From the NCBI RefSeq assembly GCF_008801605.1, contig NZ_VZPJ01000007.1, forward strand, positions 62,001 to 126,000: DNA of 64,000 nucleotides. Direction: 5' to 3'. Positions 63,616 to 64,000 of the stretch are shown here, piece by piece. The first letter of the stretch is position 1; each line of letters begins with the position of its first letter. The position numbers were made by a program, and so were the translations under genes. This DNA comes from Pseudomonas brassicacearum subsp. brassicacearum (GTDB lineage: Bacteria > Pseudomonadota > Gammaproteobacteria > Pseudomonadales > Pseudomonadaceae). The notes beneath the pieces were generated by a model. That model made no database searches. It was not told the origin of the DNA and saw only the letters and a list, made by a program, of their open reading frames with translations.

Positions 63616-64000
63616 TTACAGCGCGCCCACTTCCTTGTAGTAGCGCTCGGCACCGGGGTGGAGTGCGATCGGCAGGTTTTTCGCGGCGTTTTTCAAGGTG
63701 ATGTCCTTGGCCGCCGAATGGGAAGTGCCCAGGCGAGTGAGGTTCTCGAAGAGCAGCTTGGTCATCTGGTACGCCACCTCATCCGGCACGTCCTCGCGGG
63801 TGACCAGGATGTTGGTGATGGCCACGGTCGGTACGGCGTCGGTCTGGCCGTCGTAGGTGTTGGCCGGAATCATTGCGCTTTGATAGGCCGGGTTAGCGAT
63901 TTTCTCCACCACATCGGTGGGCACCGATACGTAGCTCAGCGCCATGGTCGAGGCCAGGTCACGAATGGCCGCCATCCCCAGGCCGGAGGACTGCAGTGTG
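63616..64000 (-). CDS. TAXI family TRAP transporter solute-binding protein, C-terminal part
   Basis: The last 127 codons are in the window; the gene starts beyond the right edge. The visible part (ALSYVSVPTDVVEKIANPAY, then NILVTREDVPDEVAYQMTKL and LHPGAERYYKEVG) matches the C-terminal lobe of TAXI periplasmic binding proteins. Its position before the fused TRAP permease and a DUF1850 gene supports this. The ligand cannot be told. Confidence 0.88.
   Translation of the reverse strand, partial: TLQSSGLGMAAIRDLASTMALSYVSVPTDVVEKIANPAYQSAMIPANTYDGQTDAVPTVAITNILVTREDVPDEVAYQMTKLLFENLTRLGTSHSAAKDITLKNAAKNLPIALHPGAERYYKEVGAL

Overview
The window is a GC-rich, gene-dense stretch of a Pseudomonas chromosome, most likely the P. 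fluorescens lineage. Three things point there. It carries a fused nuoCD complex I operon. The gene order nuo / aceA / purB-hflD-mnmA / idh-icd / cspD / clpS-clpA / infA / bpt-aat / trxB / ftsK-lolA-rarA-crcB-serS-cysG / tus matches the conserved Pseudomonas core order as I remember it. Many intergenic gaps hold the short GTGGGAGC...GCTCGCGAT palindromes (REPs) typical of this group. No rRNA, tRNA, insertion sequence, prophage, integrase or CRISPR array was seen.

Layout. 1-1460: a DJ-1/PfpI-like gene and a short partial gene diverge from a TetR-family regulator across a perfect 25-bp palindrome. 1584-16523 (minus): complete 13-gene NADH dehydrogenase I operon, nuoA-B-CD-E-F-G-H-I-J-K-L-M-N, with a sigma70-like promoter upstream and a strong terminator downstream. 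16524-17432: long intergenic with a Fur-like box and a REP pair. 17433-19355: chemoreceptor. 19468-20793 (minus): isocitrate lyase aceA, with a palindrome just upstream of a candidate promoter. 22010-27591 (minus): orphan mini-secretin, GNAT, roxA, purB, hflD, mnmA, nudJ-like. 27592-28332: repeat-rich intergenic. 28333-32297: divergent idh (monomeric) and icd (dimeric) isocitrate dehydrogenases. 32375-38503: cspD, clpS-clpA, infA, bpt, aat and trxB, an N-degron cluster. 38812-46486 (plus): ftsK, lolA, rarA, crcB, serS, cysG. 46606-50822 (minus): glutathionyl-hydroquinone reductase, TrpD2/YbiB-like, tusEBCD, and two small genes.

50964-64000 is more accessory: a small lipoprotein, GNAT, gamma-glutamyltransferase, cysteine hydrolase, a two-DNA-binding-domain regulator next to a cytoplasmic beta-propeller, a tandem CAP-domain secreted protein, a DMT exporter, an orphan histidine kinase with an RsbRD-like N-terminus, a Tat-exported SMP-30 lactonase-like protein, and a TRAP-TAXI transporter operon cut by the window edge.

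Functionally, the core part links respiration (complex I), the isocitrate branch point (aceA, idh, icd) and protein quality control by N-terminal residue (bpt, aat, clpS, clpA). Nothing in the window is clearly a new defence or mobile system. The best candidates for undescribed biology are the regulator/beta-propeller pair (54271-56164), the orphan mini-secretin (21249-22010), the degenerate-plus-intact double CAP protein (56214-57074), and the 145-bp palindrome family (58373-58517 and 27631-27707).
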